From positions 1 through 26,983 of the forward strand of contig JAKQQP010000049.1 of assembly GCA_029564115.1 (NCBI GenBank): a stretch of DNA of 26,983 nucleotides, in the 5' to 3' direction. The stretch is from Candidatus Rifleibacteriota bacterium (GTDB lineage: Bacteria > Riflebacteria > Ozemobacteria > Ozemobacterales > Ozemobacteraceae). The translations under genes were made by a program, and so were the position numbers. Shown here one piece after another: positions 1 to 8,383 of this stretch (position 1 is the stretch's first letter; every line of letters starts with the position of its first letter). The notes beneath the pieces were generated by a model that saw only the letters and a program-made list of their open reading frames with translations, did not search any database and was not told the DNA's origin.

Positions 1-1
1 A

Positions 2-139
2 AAATCAGTTTTCAGGCTTGTTGGTTCATTACTCATTGAAATCCATGAGGAATGGATCGCTGGCCCAAGATACCTTAATTACGAATCAATAGCCGAACTC
101 AATGCTGAGGAACTAAATTACAGAAAAATGGTTGCATAA
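2..139 (+). mobile_element. 3' end of an IS256/Mutator-family transposase gene (partial)
   Basis: An open frame enters from the left edge and stops at 137-139. It encodes 45 residues with the order RLVGSLL..E.HEEW..G.RYL. This matches the C-terminal end of Mutator/IS256-type transposases as I remember the family (R-L-V-G-A-L-L-x-E-x-x-E-E-W-x-x-x-R-R-Y-L). The DDE catalytic residues would lie further upstream, outside the window. Only 42 bases separate the stop from oadG. I see no obvious terminal inverted repeat in that space, so the element may be truncated on this side or end immediately before the oadG ribosome binding site. The family call rests on this short tail alone. Confidence 0.65.
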
Positions 140-181
140 CCAATTTTTCTGGCCAGCCCGGCTGAACCAGGAGTTAACGCA

Positions 182-421
182 ATGCTGATCGACGGTACAA
201 TCGTCATGGTCATCGGCATGGGCACCGTATGCCTTTTTCTCTGCATAATGGTTGCCATGATGCACGCGATGGCATTTTTAATGAGGAACAACTCAAAGGC
301 AATTCACGAGTCTGCTGTTGCAGGAGGAGTTGCTGGCTCTAACCACGATCTTTCTCATAATGAAGAGATCGCTGTTGCAATTGCTGCTGCCAAAGCTTTT
401 GCAGAAAGGAAACAGTCATGA
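182..421 (+). CDS. oadG: Oxaloacetate decarboxylase gamma subunit (OadG family)
   Basis: This 79-residue protein has one N-terminal membrane helix (about residues 5-35, with the GMG..C.FL pattern typical of OadG). A short polar linker and a C-terminal EEIAVAIAAAKAF segment follow; the IA.AIAAA-type tail is the family hallmark. In Na+-translocating decarboxylases, gamma anchors the alpha carboxyltransferase to the beta membrane pump and helps assemble the complex. The start is fixed by an AGGAG at 169-173, eight bases before the ATG. The stop overlaps the oadA start (ATGA at 418-421), which implies translational coupling. The upstream space is a transposase tail with no clear promoter. Confidence 0.85.
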   Translation: MLIDGTIVMVIGMGTVCLFLCIMVAMMHAMAFLMRNNSKAIHESAVAGGVAGSNHDLSHNEEIAVAIAAAKAFAERKQS

Positions 422-2274
422 CAAAAAAACTTATCAGGGTAATGGATACTTCTTTTCGCGATGGCTTTCAGTCTGTATATGGCGCGAGAGTTCAGACCCG
501 GGATTTTTTGCCTGCTGTAGAAGCTGCTGTCAAAGCTGGTGTCAGGTATTTTGAATCTGGCGGGGGTGCAAGATTTCAGTCTTTGTTTTTTTATTGTAAT
601 GAAAATGCTTTTGAGATGATGGATTCCTTTCGACGGACTGTTGGCCCTGACGTTGAGCTTCAGACTCTCGCTCGTGGCGTGAATGTTGTCGGGCTCGATT
701 CTCAGAGCAGCGACATCATCAAATTACATGCGCAACTGTTCAAAAAGCACGGTGTAACTACCATTAGAAATTTTGACGCTCTCAATGATGTCGAAAACCT
801 TATTTTTAGCGGGAAATGTATCGTTGAAGCCGGCTTGAAACATCAGGTCGTCGTTACCATGATGGAGTTGCCGCCAGGATGTGAGGGGGCTCATACTCCA
901 GAATTTTATATGGAAGTTTTGCGCAGGATTCTTGATGCGGGCATACCTTATGATTCGGTCTGCTTTAAAGACGCATCCGGGACTTCAACTCCGGCAAAAG
1001 TTTTCAAGACGGTTTCGGCTGCCCGCAAAATGCTGCCAGCTGGAACTTTTATCAATTTTCATACGCACGATACTGCCGGTAATGCGGTTATTGCATATAA
1101 AGCAGCTCTGGATGCCGGAGCTGACGGTATAGATCTTGCCATGTCGCCTGTGTCAGGTGGAACGAGCCAGCCGGATATCATTACCATGTGGCATGCTTTG
1201 CGTGACACCGATTATGATCTTGGTATCGATCTGGGAAAAATTGTCGAGGCCGAAAAGGTTTTTGCCGAGTGCATGAAAGATTATTTTTTGCCACCAGAAT
1301 CGAGAGCCGTGGACCCGGTGATAATTTTTTCACCGATGCCTGGTGGGGCTCTGACCGCTAACACTCAGATGATGCGCGACAACGGAACCATAGACCGTTA
1401 CCCGGAGATCATACGTGCCATGAGTGAAGTTGTTCGCAAAGGTGGTTTTGGAACTTCAGTGACTCCGGTTTCCCAGTTTTATTTTCAGCAGGCTTACAAC
1501 AACGTTATGTGCGGCCCATGGAAAAAAATTGCGGAAGGTTATGGCAAGATGGTTCTCGGTTATTTTGGCAAAACCCCTGTTTCTCCAGACCCGGAAGTTG
1601 TCAAAATTGCAGCAGAACAACTCAAGATGTCGCCAACTACCGATTCGCCACTTAAAATAAACGATGCTGACCCTGCCAGATCGATCGAGAAACATAAACA
1701 AAGACTCGTCGATGCTGCTTTGCCGGTAACGGATGAAAATATTTTTATTGCCGCAACCTGTCTGGACAAAGGCATTGCCTTCCTGCAGGGCAAAGCTGTG
1801 GCAAATATCAGAAAAAAATCTACCGAACAGGAGAAAACGGAAAAAGCGACAACAACTCTGCAGAGTGCCTCCGGGCGAGAAAAACTGTTGTCCCGCGATC
1901 AAATTGGCTACAATGTCGCTTTGAAAGATAAGGCCTACTCTGTGTTCTTTGACGGCAACAAAGCGATAGTTAATGGCAACGCTTACGAAGTGGATATTTC
2001 TGAGATAACCCATGAACTGGATGTTCGTCCTGTTGTTAATAAAAAAATGATAGATTCGAAAGCGAATGTGGTAGCCGCTCCGTTGCCTGGAGCTATCGTC
2101 AGAATGGTTTGTAAAGAGGGTGATGCGGTTGCCAAAGATGAAACGATATTTGTTATCGAAGCCATGAAAATGGAGACAGAAATCAAGGCTCCAGTTGCCG
2201 GAACCGTTACAAAGATTGTGATTACTCAGGGCAGTCAGGTGTCTGCAGGGCAGGCCGTCGTTCACATCGTCTGA
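418..2274 (+). CDS. oadA: Biotin-dependent decarboxylase alpha subunit / carboxyltransferase (OadA-like, with biotinyl domain)
   Basis: This 618-residue protein combines a DRE-TIM carboxyltransferase barrel (about 5-270), a conserved PYC/OADA domain (about 270-450), a charged linker (about 460-530), and a C-terminal biotinyl domain (about 545-618). The biotin-acceptor EAMKM motif places the modified lysine at K584. Metal-site features are visible: DTSFRDGFQS near residue 10, CFKD with the likely carbamylated lysine K184, and the H215-T-H217 pair in NFHTHDTAG. It would transfer CO2 from oxaloacetate (or a related acid) to biotin for decarboxylation by OadB. The N-terminal motif DTSFRDGFQS and the FESGGGARFQS segment differ from the classical DTTLRDAHQSL form, so this is a divergent OadA branch and the substrate is inferred from its neighbours. 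Confidence 0.88.
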   Translation: MTKKLIRVMDTSFRDGFQSVYGARVQTRDFLPAVEAAVKAGVRYFESGGGARFQSLFFYCNENAFEMMDSFRRTVGPDVELQTLARGVNVVGLDSQSSDIIKLHAQLFKKHGVTTIRNFDALNDVENLIFSGKCIVEAGLKHQVVVTMMELPPGCEGAHTPEFYMEVLRRILDAGIPYDSVCFKDASGTSTPAKVFKTVSAARKMLPAGTFINFHTHDTAGNAVIAYKAALDAGADGIDLAMSPVSGGTSQPDIITMWHALRDTDYDLGIDLGKIVEAEKVFAECMKDYFLPPESRAVDPVIIFSPMPGGALTANTQMMRDNGTIDRYPEIIRAMSEVVRKGGFGTSVTPVSQFYFQQAYNNVMCGPWKKIAEGYGKMVLGYFGKTPVSPDPEVVKIAAEQLKMSPTTDSPLKINDADPARSIEKHKQRLVDAALPVTDENIFIAATCLDKGIAFLQGKAVANIRKKSTEQEKTEKATTTLQSASGREKLLSRDQIGYNVALKDKAYSVFFDGNKAIVNGNAYEVDISEITHELDVRPVVNKKMIDSKANVVAAPLPGAIVRMVCKEGDAVAKDETIFVIEAMKMETEIKAPVAGTVTKIVITQGSQVSAGQAVVHIV

Positions 2275-2292
2275 CAAGGAGAAAAAACAGCA

Positions 2293-3432
2293 ATGAACAT
2301 CGTTTCTTCTCTGGGCGATCTGCTCAGAACGACAGGTTTTTATGCATTAACTATCAATCAGTTGATAATGATTCTGGTCGGTTTATTATTGATCTGGCTT
2401 GCCGTTAAAAAGGGTTTTGAGCCCCTGTTGCTTCTGCCAATTGGTTTTGGCGGCATTCTGGCCAATATTCCGATAGCCGATATAACTGCCCCGGACGGCT
2501 TTCTCGGTATTATTTATCAGGCAGGCATCGCCAGCGGACTTTTTCCGTTGGTTATTTTTATCGGTGTTGGTGCCATGACCGATTTTGGCCCGCTGATTGC
2601 CAACCCGCGCACTGCTCTGCTCGGTGGGGCGGCTCAGTTTGGTATTTTTGGAACTTTGCTTGGAGCTCTGGCTCTTTCAGAATATGCCGGGCTTGGCTTT
2701 ACAATGAAAGATGCTGCTTCAATAGCTATAATCGGTGGTGCTGACGGCCCTACCGCAATCTTTCTCTCTTCGGCTCTTTCGCCGCACCTTCTTGGGGCCA
2801 TTGCCGTTGCTGCATACTCATACATGGCTCTGGTGCCAATTATTCAGCCGCCGATCATGCGACTTCTGACCACTGAAAAGGAACGCCGTATTGAAATGCA
2901 CCAGCTTCGAGAAGTTTCGCAAACGGAAAAAATTATTTTTCCTTTAGCGGTTTTGTTGCTTTGTGTGCTTCTTATTCCACAGGCGACACCTCTGATCGGG
3001 GCTCTGATGTTCGGCAATTTGATCAAAGAATCCGGGGTCACCGAGCGGTTATCGCGCACTGCCCAGAATGAGCTGATAAATATCGTCACCATTTTTCTCG
3101 GTCTTGCTGTAGGTTCAAAACTTTCGGCTGATGAATTTCTGCGGCCTCAAACGCTGGGGATAATTTTTCTCGGTCTCATAGCCTTTTCTCTTGGAACGGC
3201 TTCTGGAATCATTCTGGCGAAGTTGATGAACAGGTTTTCTGCTGTGCCTTTAAATCCTTTGATCGGGGCCGCCGGAGTTTCGGCAGTACCTATGGCTGCA
3301 AGGGTTGTTAACAAGATTGGTCTGGAGTATAATTCAGGAAACTATCTTCTCATGCACGCCATGGGGCCAAACGTTGCCGGGGTAATCGGTTCGGCAGTTG
3401 CTGCCGGGGTCTTGCTGGCGCTGGTAAAATAA
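2293..3432 (+). CDS. oadB: Na+-translocating decarboxylase beta subunit (OadB)
   Basis: This 379-residue polytopic membrane protein shows the family signature [15 protein letters not shown] (about residues 145-165) and repeated Gly/Ala-rich helices. A second conserved region, [20 protein letters not shown], precedes the [18 protein letters not shown] end. It matches the usual OadB length. Beta subunits decarboxylate carboxybiotin and couple this to Na+ export across the cytoplasmic membrane. The ATG is preceded by AAGGAG at 2276-2281, and the gene lies 18 bases after oadA. The order gamma-alpha-beta makes a complete membrane decarboxylase. The related methylmalonyl-CoA or glutaconyl-CoA pumps share this beta subunit, so the acid substrate is not settled by this gene. 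Confidence 0.92.
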   Translation: MNIVSSLGDLLRTTGFYALTINQLIMILVGLLLIWLAVKKGFEPLLLLPIGFGGILANIPIADITAPDGFLGIIYQAGIASGLFPLVIFIGVGAMTDFGPLIANPRTALLGGAAQFGIFGTLLGALALSEYAGLGFTMKDAASIAIIGGADGPTAIFLSSALSPHLLGAIAVAAYSYMALVPIIQPPIMRLLTTEKERRIEMHQLREVSQTEKIIFPLAVLLLCVLLIPQATPLIGALMFGNLIKESGVTERLSRTAQNELINIVTIFLGLAVGSKLSADEFLRPQTLGIIFLGLIAFSLGTASGIILAKLMNRFSAVPLNPLIGAAGVSAVPMAARVVNKIGLEYNSGNYLLMHAMGPNVAGVIGSAVAAGVLLALVK

Positions 3433-3465
3433 ATTTTGCTCACAATTGACGGCAGACAGGTAATT

Positions 3466-3876
3466 ATGCTCGGCTATGGCGAGTCTGACGACCCGCTTCC
3501 TGAGCGCGTGCAGTATACACGGTTTCGTGTTTTTGCCGGCCATTGCCAGAAGTGCGGGTGTGCCGGCAGAAAGCTGTTGCCTGCAGGGTCAGATTTGGTT
3601 CTGATCTGTGATTCCTGTGCCGCACAGCAAAATACCAGCCTGAAAATCGAAGACCTGCCCGAAATTACCTACATTTACTGGTGTAACGGCTCCAGGTTTG
3701 CATCGGATGAAGTGGTTTTGCCTGAAGTCGATCGTCATGCCGTCGAAGAATTGCTTCACCGTATGGCTGAAAATTACGAAGCGCCACACTGGGCCGTCAC
3801 GATCATTGGCGGGCGTTGCAGTAGCAGTGAACTCTGTTTGCGCCATGATTGCCCCTATCTTGTAAAATCGCAATAA
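3466..3876 (+). CDS. Small cysteine-rich zinc-ribbon-like protein of unknown function
   Basis: This protein has 136 residues if it starts at ATG 3466, which follows ACAGG five bases upstream. A TTG at 3436 would add ten residues but has no ribosome binding site. Two Cys pairs (C27-x2-C30 with C32, and C48-x2-C51) look like a zinc ribbon. Two more cysteines sit in the C-terminal CSSSELCLRHDCP segment, which suggests a second metal or disulfide site. There is no signal peptide or membrane helix, so it is probably cytosolic. It lies 33 bases after oadB and 15 before psuG, so it is likely in the same operon. I do not recognise the family; one speculation is a redox or metal-binding accessory of the decarboxylase. 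Confidence 0.7.
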   Translation: MLGYGESDDPLPERVQYTRFRVFAGHCQKCGCAGRKLLPAGSDLVLICDSCAAQQNTSLKIEDLPEITYIYWCNGSRFASDEVVLPEVDRHAVEELLHRMAENYEAPHWAVTIIGGRCSSSELCLRHDCPYLVKSQ

Positions 3877-3891
3877 TCTGGAGAAAATTCG

Positions 3892-4809
3892 ATGCTGAGC
3901 AAAAATCTGGTTATCAGTGATGAAATTAAACAGGCCCTGGCAAAGGGACAGGCTGTAGTTGCCCTGGAGTCTACGATTATATCGCATGGGATGCCTTACC
4001 CTGAGAATATTACAACGGCAAAGCTTTTGGAAGAGACAGTTCGCGAAAACGGCGGAATACCAGCTACCATTGCTGTTATCGATGGCCGAATAAGAGTCGG
4101 GTTGGGTGAAGCGGAACTCGAACTGCTGGGCACTGCCAAAAACATTCGCAAGGCTTCGCGGCGTGATCTTCCGGCAATTCTGGCTTTAGGGCAGCATGCG
4201 GCCACTACCGTTTCGGCAACCATGATCTGCGCGCACCTGGCTGGGCTCAAATTTTTTGCAACTGGTGGTATTGGCGGCGTTCATCGCGGTGCCACTGAAA
4301 CATTCGATATTTCAGCAGATCTGCCGGAGTTTGTACATACCCCCGTGCTTGTGGTGTGCGCCGGAGCCAAGGCCATCCTCGATATTCCACTCACGATGGA
4401 ATACCTGGAAACTTTGGGTGTTCCGGTTTTGGGGTATCGAACCGATGAAATGCCGGCTTTTTATTATCGTTCGAGCGGGGTTAAAGTGCCACAGCGTTTT
4501 GAAGAGCCACAACAGGCAGCGGCCATATTTATGCAGTCTTTACAGCTGGGCTACAAAGGTGGCATTCTGGTGGGGAACCCTGTGCCGGAGGCGGCTGCCC
4601 TTGATCGGGAAAAAATTGAAAACTGTATTGCCACGGCTTTGTCGGAGGCGGTGCAGAAAGGCATATCAGGGCAGGCGGTTACGCCTTTCCTGCTTGGCAA
4701 ACTCAACGAGATCACAGCTGGCGAAAGCCTCAAGACCAATATTGAATTGGTAAAAAACAATGCCATGGTTTGTACACAGATTGCTGTGGCGTTTTCTCAG
4801 ATGTCGTAA
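3892..4809 (+). CDS. psuG: Pseudouridine-5'-phosphate glycosidase
   Basis: This 305-residue protein belongs to the PsuG/indigoidine synthase A (IndA/YeiN) family. It shows ALESTIISHGMPYP near the N-terminus, FFATGGIGGVHRGA in the middle, and CAGAKAILDIPLTMEYLETLGVPV further on. K160 in GAKAILD probably corresponds to the catalytic lysine described for the E. coli enzyme. The reaction is reversible cleavage of pseudouridine 5'-phosphate to uracil and ribose 5-phosphate, with a Mn2+ cofactor. The length is typical. The start is supported by GGAG at 3881-3884. No pseudouridine kinase (PsuK) gene is seen in the window, so the phosphorylated substrate must be made elsewhere. The 3' end overlaps the opposing RDD gene by 13 bases. 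Confidence 0.92.
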   Translation: MLSKNLVISDEIKQALAKGQAVVALESTIISHGMPYPENITTAKLLEETVRENGGIPATIAVIDGRIRVGLGEAELELLGTAKNIRKASRRDLPAILALGQHAATTVSATMICAHLAGLKFFATGGIGGVHRGATETFDISADLPEFVHTPVLVVCAGAKAILDIPLTMEYLETLGVPVLGYRTDEMPAFYYRSSGVKVPQRFEEPQQAAAIFMQSLQLGYKGGILVGNPVPEAAALDREKIENCIATALSEAVQKGISGQAVTPFLLGKLNEITAGESLKTNIELVKNNAMVCTQIAVAFSQMS

Positions 4810-5609
4810 GAATTTTCTTCGATGCTGACAACGACGGATCTGGATGCGTGATCGTGCCAGGTCTGTTTGTTTTTATCAAAAACAGCCCAGAAAAAACCCA
4901 GGCCGAAGCATAATAGTGAAACAGCTTTGCCTAGTGTTTCTCGAAGCAGTATCTGCCTCAGGTTAGCCGGTTGACCGCTCTCAATGTCAACTACCTGCAG
5001 ACCGGCAATTTGTTTGCCCAGGGTTGTGCCGGCGCTGAAAAGGTTGAGCTGGGTAAGCAGATTGATAAAGAGCAGCAGTATGCCGATTTCGGGTGCGAAC
5101 GAGTAACCAATGACAGGGCCTGCAACCATAATAATGACGTCGAGGCAAAGGGCCATGAATCTTTGCGGAATCGTTGATTGTTTAAGACCGATGTTGGTCA
5201 TGAGAGATTTGCAGCCGGTACAAAATATTGTTTCCTTGTTCAATGTGCCGCATCGTTCGCAGAAGATATGATTTGTGGCGTCTGAAGTCTCTGGCGTCGC
5301 CGGAACGGTGGGTGTGTCTGTGGCCGTTTTGGGGTTGTGGCGATCGAGAAGGTTTTCGATTGCTTGCCGTGAAGTCAGAAAATCGAAAGAAAACTGCCCG
5401 GGAAACTGGCTTTCAAGATTGTTACATACGATCTGAATGTGCATCTGGAGCCTGGGGTCGAGATTTCTGCTGAAGAGCTTTACTATCTGGTAGACTTCTC
5501 TGGCGCTGTTAGGCGATAGGTCGATTCTGGCAAGCTCCTGCAGGCATTCTTTTTTTTCGTCGCTCGAAAGACGTGGCAAAAGCGCCAACAATGTGTTCGA
5601 GTCTATCAT
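4797..5609 (-). CDS. RDD-family membrane protein with central zinc ribbon
   Basis: The protein is 270 residues when started at the ATG at 5607-5609, which is preceded on the minus strand by a G-rich run (ACGGGGG). The frame stays open 37 codons further upstream, but that extension is Lys/Arg-rich and unlikely. Residues 1-95 form a soluble helical region. A C-x2-C...C-x2-C zinc ribbon (C117, C120, C130, C133) follows, then an RDD domain (about 149-262) with R150, D157, two or three membrane helices and the terminal KQTWHDHASRSVV motif. RDD proteins are poorly defined membrane proteins; some are linked to transport. It converges on psuG. The role is unknown. Confidence 0.8.
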   Translation of the reverse strand: MIDSNTLLALLPRLSSDEKKECLQELARIDLSPNSAREVYQIVKLFSRNLDPRLQMHIQIVCNNLESQFPGQFSFDFLTSRQAIENLLDRHNPKTATDTPTVPATPETSDATNHIFCERCGTLNKETIFCTGCKSLMTNIGLKQSTIPQRFMALCLDVIIMVAGPVIGYSFAPEIGILLLFINLLTQLNLFSAGTTLGKQIAGLQVVDIESGQPANLRQILLRETLGKAVSLLCFGLGFFWAVFDKNKQTWHDHASRSVVVSIEENSYDI

Positions 5610-5798
5610 GATAACCCCCGTTAAACCTTTCTTTTGATCAGGCTGCGCAAATCCTCTGTGTTTTTGGGGCAGCCGTTTTCTCTCAGTTTTATTTTTTTGC
5701 CCTAACCTAATTCTAAACAAAATATGTTATTCTTCAAAGGGAAATTTTGTGATCTTTGAATTGCCGGTGAATCCCGGTATCCTGAGCAGGAGAAAAGC

Positions 5799-6185
5799 AT
5801 GAAAGAACGCATTGAAAAAGCGGTTGAAGTTTTGTTGCAGAATGCCGGAGACGACTGGTTCATGATTATCGAGGAGCCGGCACAGGAAAAGTTCGTGCAA
5901 TTCGCGTATGATCAAGAATCCGGGCTTTTTTTCGACCTGCCTTTTCAGGCTTTAACCCAGGAAGAGCTTGCCCGGGCACGTAAGGTGATGGCCGAACTTT
6001 CTATTGCTGCCGCTGCAAACGCGACTTTTGATGAACCCGGCGGGCGCGAAATCGGTGTTCAGGAATCGTTCAACCACCACGTCGACCGTGATGTGAAACT
6101 GGCTGTTGATATTGTTTACAGGGTTTTTCGTGAGGTTTATGGTTACGGCGACAGTACCCGGCTGGACATCACTATAATGCGCTGA
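5799..6185 (+). CDS. Conserved hypothetical small protein
   Basis: This 128-residue soluble protein of alpha/beta composition has no signal peptide or membrane helix. It begins MKERIEKAVEVLLQ and contains a KFVQFAYD strand and an LPFQALTQEELARARKVM helix. The arrangement faintly recalls small type III-chaperone-like (TY-Chap) folds, where a beta strand reading FVQF is followed by a substrate-binding helix. That is a weak impression, not an assignment. The ATG follows AGGAG at 5787-5791 with a seven-base spacer. The next gene starts ten bases after the stop, so the two are very likely co-transcribed and may work together. The 189-base upstream gap is AT-rich and presumably holds the promoter. 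Confidence 0.7.
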   Translation: MKERIEKAVEVLLQNAGDDWFMIIEEPAQEKFVQFAYDQESGLFFDLPFQALTQEELARARKVMAELSIAAAANATFDEPGGREIGVQESFNHHVDRDVKLAVDIVYRVFREVYGYGDSTRLDITIMR

Positions 6186-6195
6186 AAGTCTGTTT

Positions 6196-7374
6196 ATGAA
6201 AAGCGACGATAAACAAAAACAGAAGCTTGTATTATGCAGGTTTTGTTGCAGCGAAGTGGCGGAAGATGCTGTAAAGTGCCGGTATTGCCATGAGTGGCTC
6301 AGCGATGCCGCCGTAAAAAAGCCCGGAAACGAATCTATCTCTGAGAGTCAGGTCGAACAGCAGAAGGTTGCTGGTATCAACGGTTCCGCGAAAAAGGAAG
6401 AGTTGCCGTCTGCCTCTTTTCAAAGCCGGATGGCAGCAAAGTTCGCGAAGATCAGCTATTGGGTTTTTTACCTCAGCTGCAGCATGCTTCTGTATTTTGC
6501 CGTTGCCATCTACTGGACTTTTGGCGAAGAAGACAGAGTTTTTCTGGTTTCGTTTTTTTTGAATGCCATGCAGATGTTTTTCTCGGCTGCCGGTATCGTC
6601 TGGTTTGAAAAACTTCTCGATCGTTTCAGGTTCGAGATTCCGGCAATTACTGGCTGGAGCATGGCAAAAAGCGAAGAATATTATCTTGAAGCTCGCAAGA
6701 GTGTGTTTTCTGCCCCATTGCCAATTGCAATCGGTTTTATTATCTGCACCGTGGCGGTGCTGGGTGATAAATACATAATCGGAACGCCGTTTCAGAGCAG
6801 TGGCGGCGAACTGGCTTATCTGATATATGAATTTTGTTTCCTTTTCTGGAGCGCTTCGGCAATCGTTTATTTCATTAAATTTGCGATGTTCATAAGAGAG
6901 TTTGGGGACCTCGATCTGCGGATTGTTGTGATCCAGGAAGAGGATTCGGGCATTCATCTGCTTGGCAAATTTATTCTGCAGACGGCGCTGTTTGCCGTTA
7001 TTCCTTATATCTGCAGTATTACTGCCCGTCATATTGGTGGTTGGAACTTTGGTTCGCTGCTTGCTTTATGGTTCTCGCTCTTCGGGGTGGCAATACTTTT
7101 TTATCTATTCTGGCCGATATACAACATTCATCGCGCCATGGTTCGTGAAAAAGACCGTAAGCTCAACCTGCTTTCGCACGAACTCAACGAACTGCTTTCA
7201 GGGAATCGCCTCGACCAGGATAAGATCCACAAGTTGCGCAATCTGCTGGAAATACGCATGCACCTTCATGAAACCAACACCTGGCCATTCGATATGAACA
7301 AGGTTATCGGGCTTTTGTCAGCTGTTCTGATCCCGATGGCTTCGATAATGATCGATCGCTATCTATCGAAGTGA
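6196..7374 (+). CDS. Polytopic membrane protein with N-terminal zinc ribbon, unknown function
   Basis: This 392-residue protein starts with a short zinc ribbon (C14-x2-C17, C28-x2-C31, in the pattern CRFC..E...DA..CRYCHEWL). A polar linker reaches about residue 80. About seven hydrophobic segments then follow, roughly at 86-106, 114-137, 173-190, 207-232, 258-275, 286-309 and 368-386. A charged cytosolic region with helical character (about 311-365) lies before the last helix. The ribbon resembles the zinc-ribbon heads found on many bacterial membrane proteins. I do not recognise the membrane domain. It starts ten bases after the preceding small gene, so it is presumably in an operon with it. 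The ribosome binding site is weak, which is compatible with translational coupling. Confidence 0.75.
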   Translation: MKSDDKQKQKLVLCRFCCSEVAEDAVKCRYCHEWLSDAAVKKPGNESISESQVEQQKVAGINGSAKKEELPSASFQSRMAAKFAKISYWVFYLSCSMLLYFAVAIYWTFGEEDRVFLVSFFLNAMQMFFSAAGIVWFEKLLDRFRFEIPAITGWSMAKSEEYYLEARKSVFSAPLPIAIGFIICTVAVLGDKYIIGTPFQSSGGELAYLIYEFCFLFWSASAIVYFIKFAMFIREFGDLDLRIVVIQEEDSGIHLLGKFILQTALFAVIPYICSITARHIGGWNFGSLLALWFSLFGVAILFYLFWPIYNIHRAMVREKDRKLNLLSHELNELLSGNRLDQDKIHKLRNLLEIRMHLHETNTWPFDMNKVIGLLSAVLIPMASIMIDRYLSK

Positions 7375-7394
7375 GTTTTTTTGCCGGGAAGCCC

Positions 7395-8225
7395 TCAAGA
7401 GAACAGAACCAGGCTGATGGCCATGACAATCATGCCGGAAACAACGCCATAGGTGCAGAGATGGTGTTCGCCGTATTTTTCGGCGGCGGGCAGCAGCTGG
7501 TCGAGGGCGATGAAAACCATGATTCCGGCAACACCGGCAAAAAGGAGCCCGAACATGGTCTCGTTGAAGAAAGGCATGAGCACGAAATAGCCAAAAATAG
7601 CACCGATGGGCTCTGACATACCTGAGAGAAACGAATACAAAAAAGCTTTGCGCCGGCTGCCGGTCGAATAATAGATCGGTACCGATACCGCGATTCCCTC
7701 GGGGATGTTATGAATGGCTATCGCGACGGCAATGCTGACACCAAGCGTCGGGTCTTTTAGGGCTGCGGTGAAAGTTGCCAGACCCTCTGGAAAGTTATGA
7801 ATGGCGATGGCGATAGCCGAAAAAATGCCCATTCTGTGCAGGTTTGGAACTGCGACTCCTTTTTTGGTAACAGTTTTTTCGGGGCATTTGTCGAGTTCAC
7901 TCACTTCGTGTGCTTCATGGGGATTTTCGTATTCTGGCACAAATTTATCGATAAGAGTCGTGAGAAACATGCCGCAAAAGAAGGCGAAGGTTGTGAGCCA
8001 GTAACCCTCTGTTTCACCTCGGGCAGCTATCAGAGAGTCTTTTGCCTTGACGAATATTTCGATCATCGAGACATAAATCATGACCCCGGCTGAGAAGCCC
8101 AGCGCCACAGCAAGAAAGCGTTTGTTGGTGCTTTTGGAAAGAAAGGCAAGAAGGCTGCCTATGCCCGTGGCAAGGCCGGCCAGCATGGTGAGCATGAATG
8201 CCGTGAAAAGGTTTTCCGAATACAT
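7395..8225 (-). CDS. zupT: ZIP-family divalent metal transporter (ZupT-like)
   Basis: This 276-residue membrane protein has the two metal-binding helices of ZIP transporters: H143-N-F-P-E147-G in helix IV and H172-N-I-P-E176-G in helix V. The gap between helices III and IV is an acidic/His loop (about 97-125, with ENPHEAHEVSE), typical of the variable metal-sensing loop. The end, LLPAAEKYGEHH, also matches ZupT-like members. It imports Zn2+ and possibly Fe2+ or Mn2+ across the inner membrane. The ATG is preceded by GGAG with a six-base spacer on the minus strand. The gene is monocistronic and convergent with the membrane-protein gene, leaving a 20-base gap with no clear terminator hairpin. 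Confidence 0.92.
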   Translation of the reverse strand: MYSENLFTAFMLTMLAGLATGIGSLLAFLSKSTNKRFLAVALGFSAGVMIYVSMIEIFVKAKDSLIAARGETEGYWLTTFAFFCGMFLTTLIDKFVPEYENPHEAHEVSELDKCPEKTVTKKGVAVPNLHRMGIFSAIAIAIHNFPEGLATFTAALKDPTLGVSIAVAIAIHNIPEGIAVSVPIYYSTGSRRKAFLYSFLSGMSEPIGAIFGYFVLMPFFNETMFGLLFAGVAGIMVFIALDQLLPAAEKYGEHHLCTYGVVSGMIVMAISLVLFS

Positions 8226-8383
8226 GGCGGTCTCCGAGAGGCAAAATTTGTTATAAACGCATGAATTTTTTGAGAAAAAGAGTTATATTTAGGTTAGAGG
8301 AACAGAGAGGCAATTATACTACAAACGAAACTCTGCCGCAGCAATATCTGCTGTTGCCTCGTACATATGTAAGGAGAGGCGCC

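Noticed and set aside
1456..2277. 273-codon open frame on the minus strand
   Set aside because: It is antisense to oadA, has no ribosome binding site or family motif, and follows the codon pattern of the real gene.
5640..5685. GGCTGC...GCAGCC stem followed by TTTTCT
   Set aside because: The loop is over 20 bases and no gene ends just upstream on the plus strand, so a terminator is not convincing.
6232..7032. 266-codon open frame on the minus strand
   Set aside because: It mirrors the membrane-protein gene on the plus strand, which has a zinc ribbon and clear membrane helices; the antisense product has neither order nor motifs.
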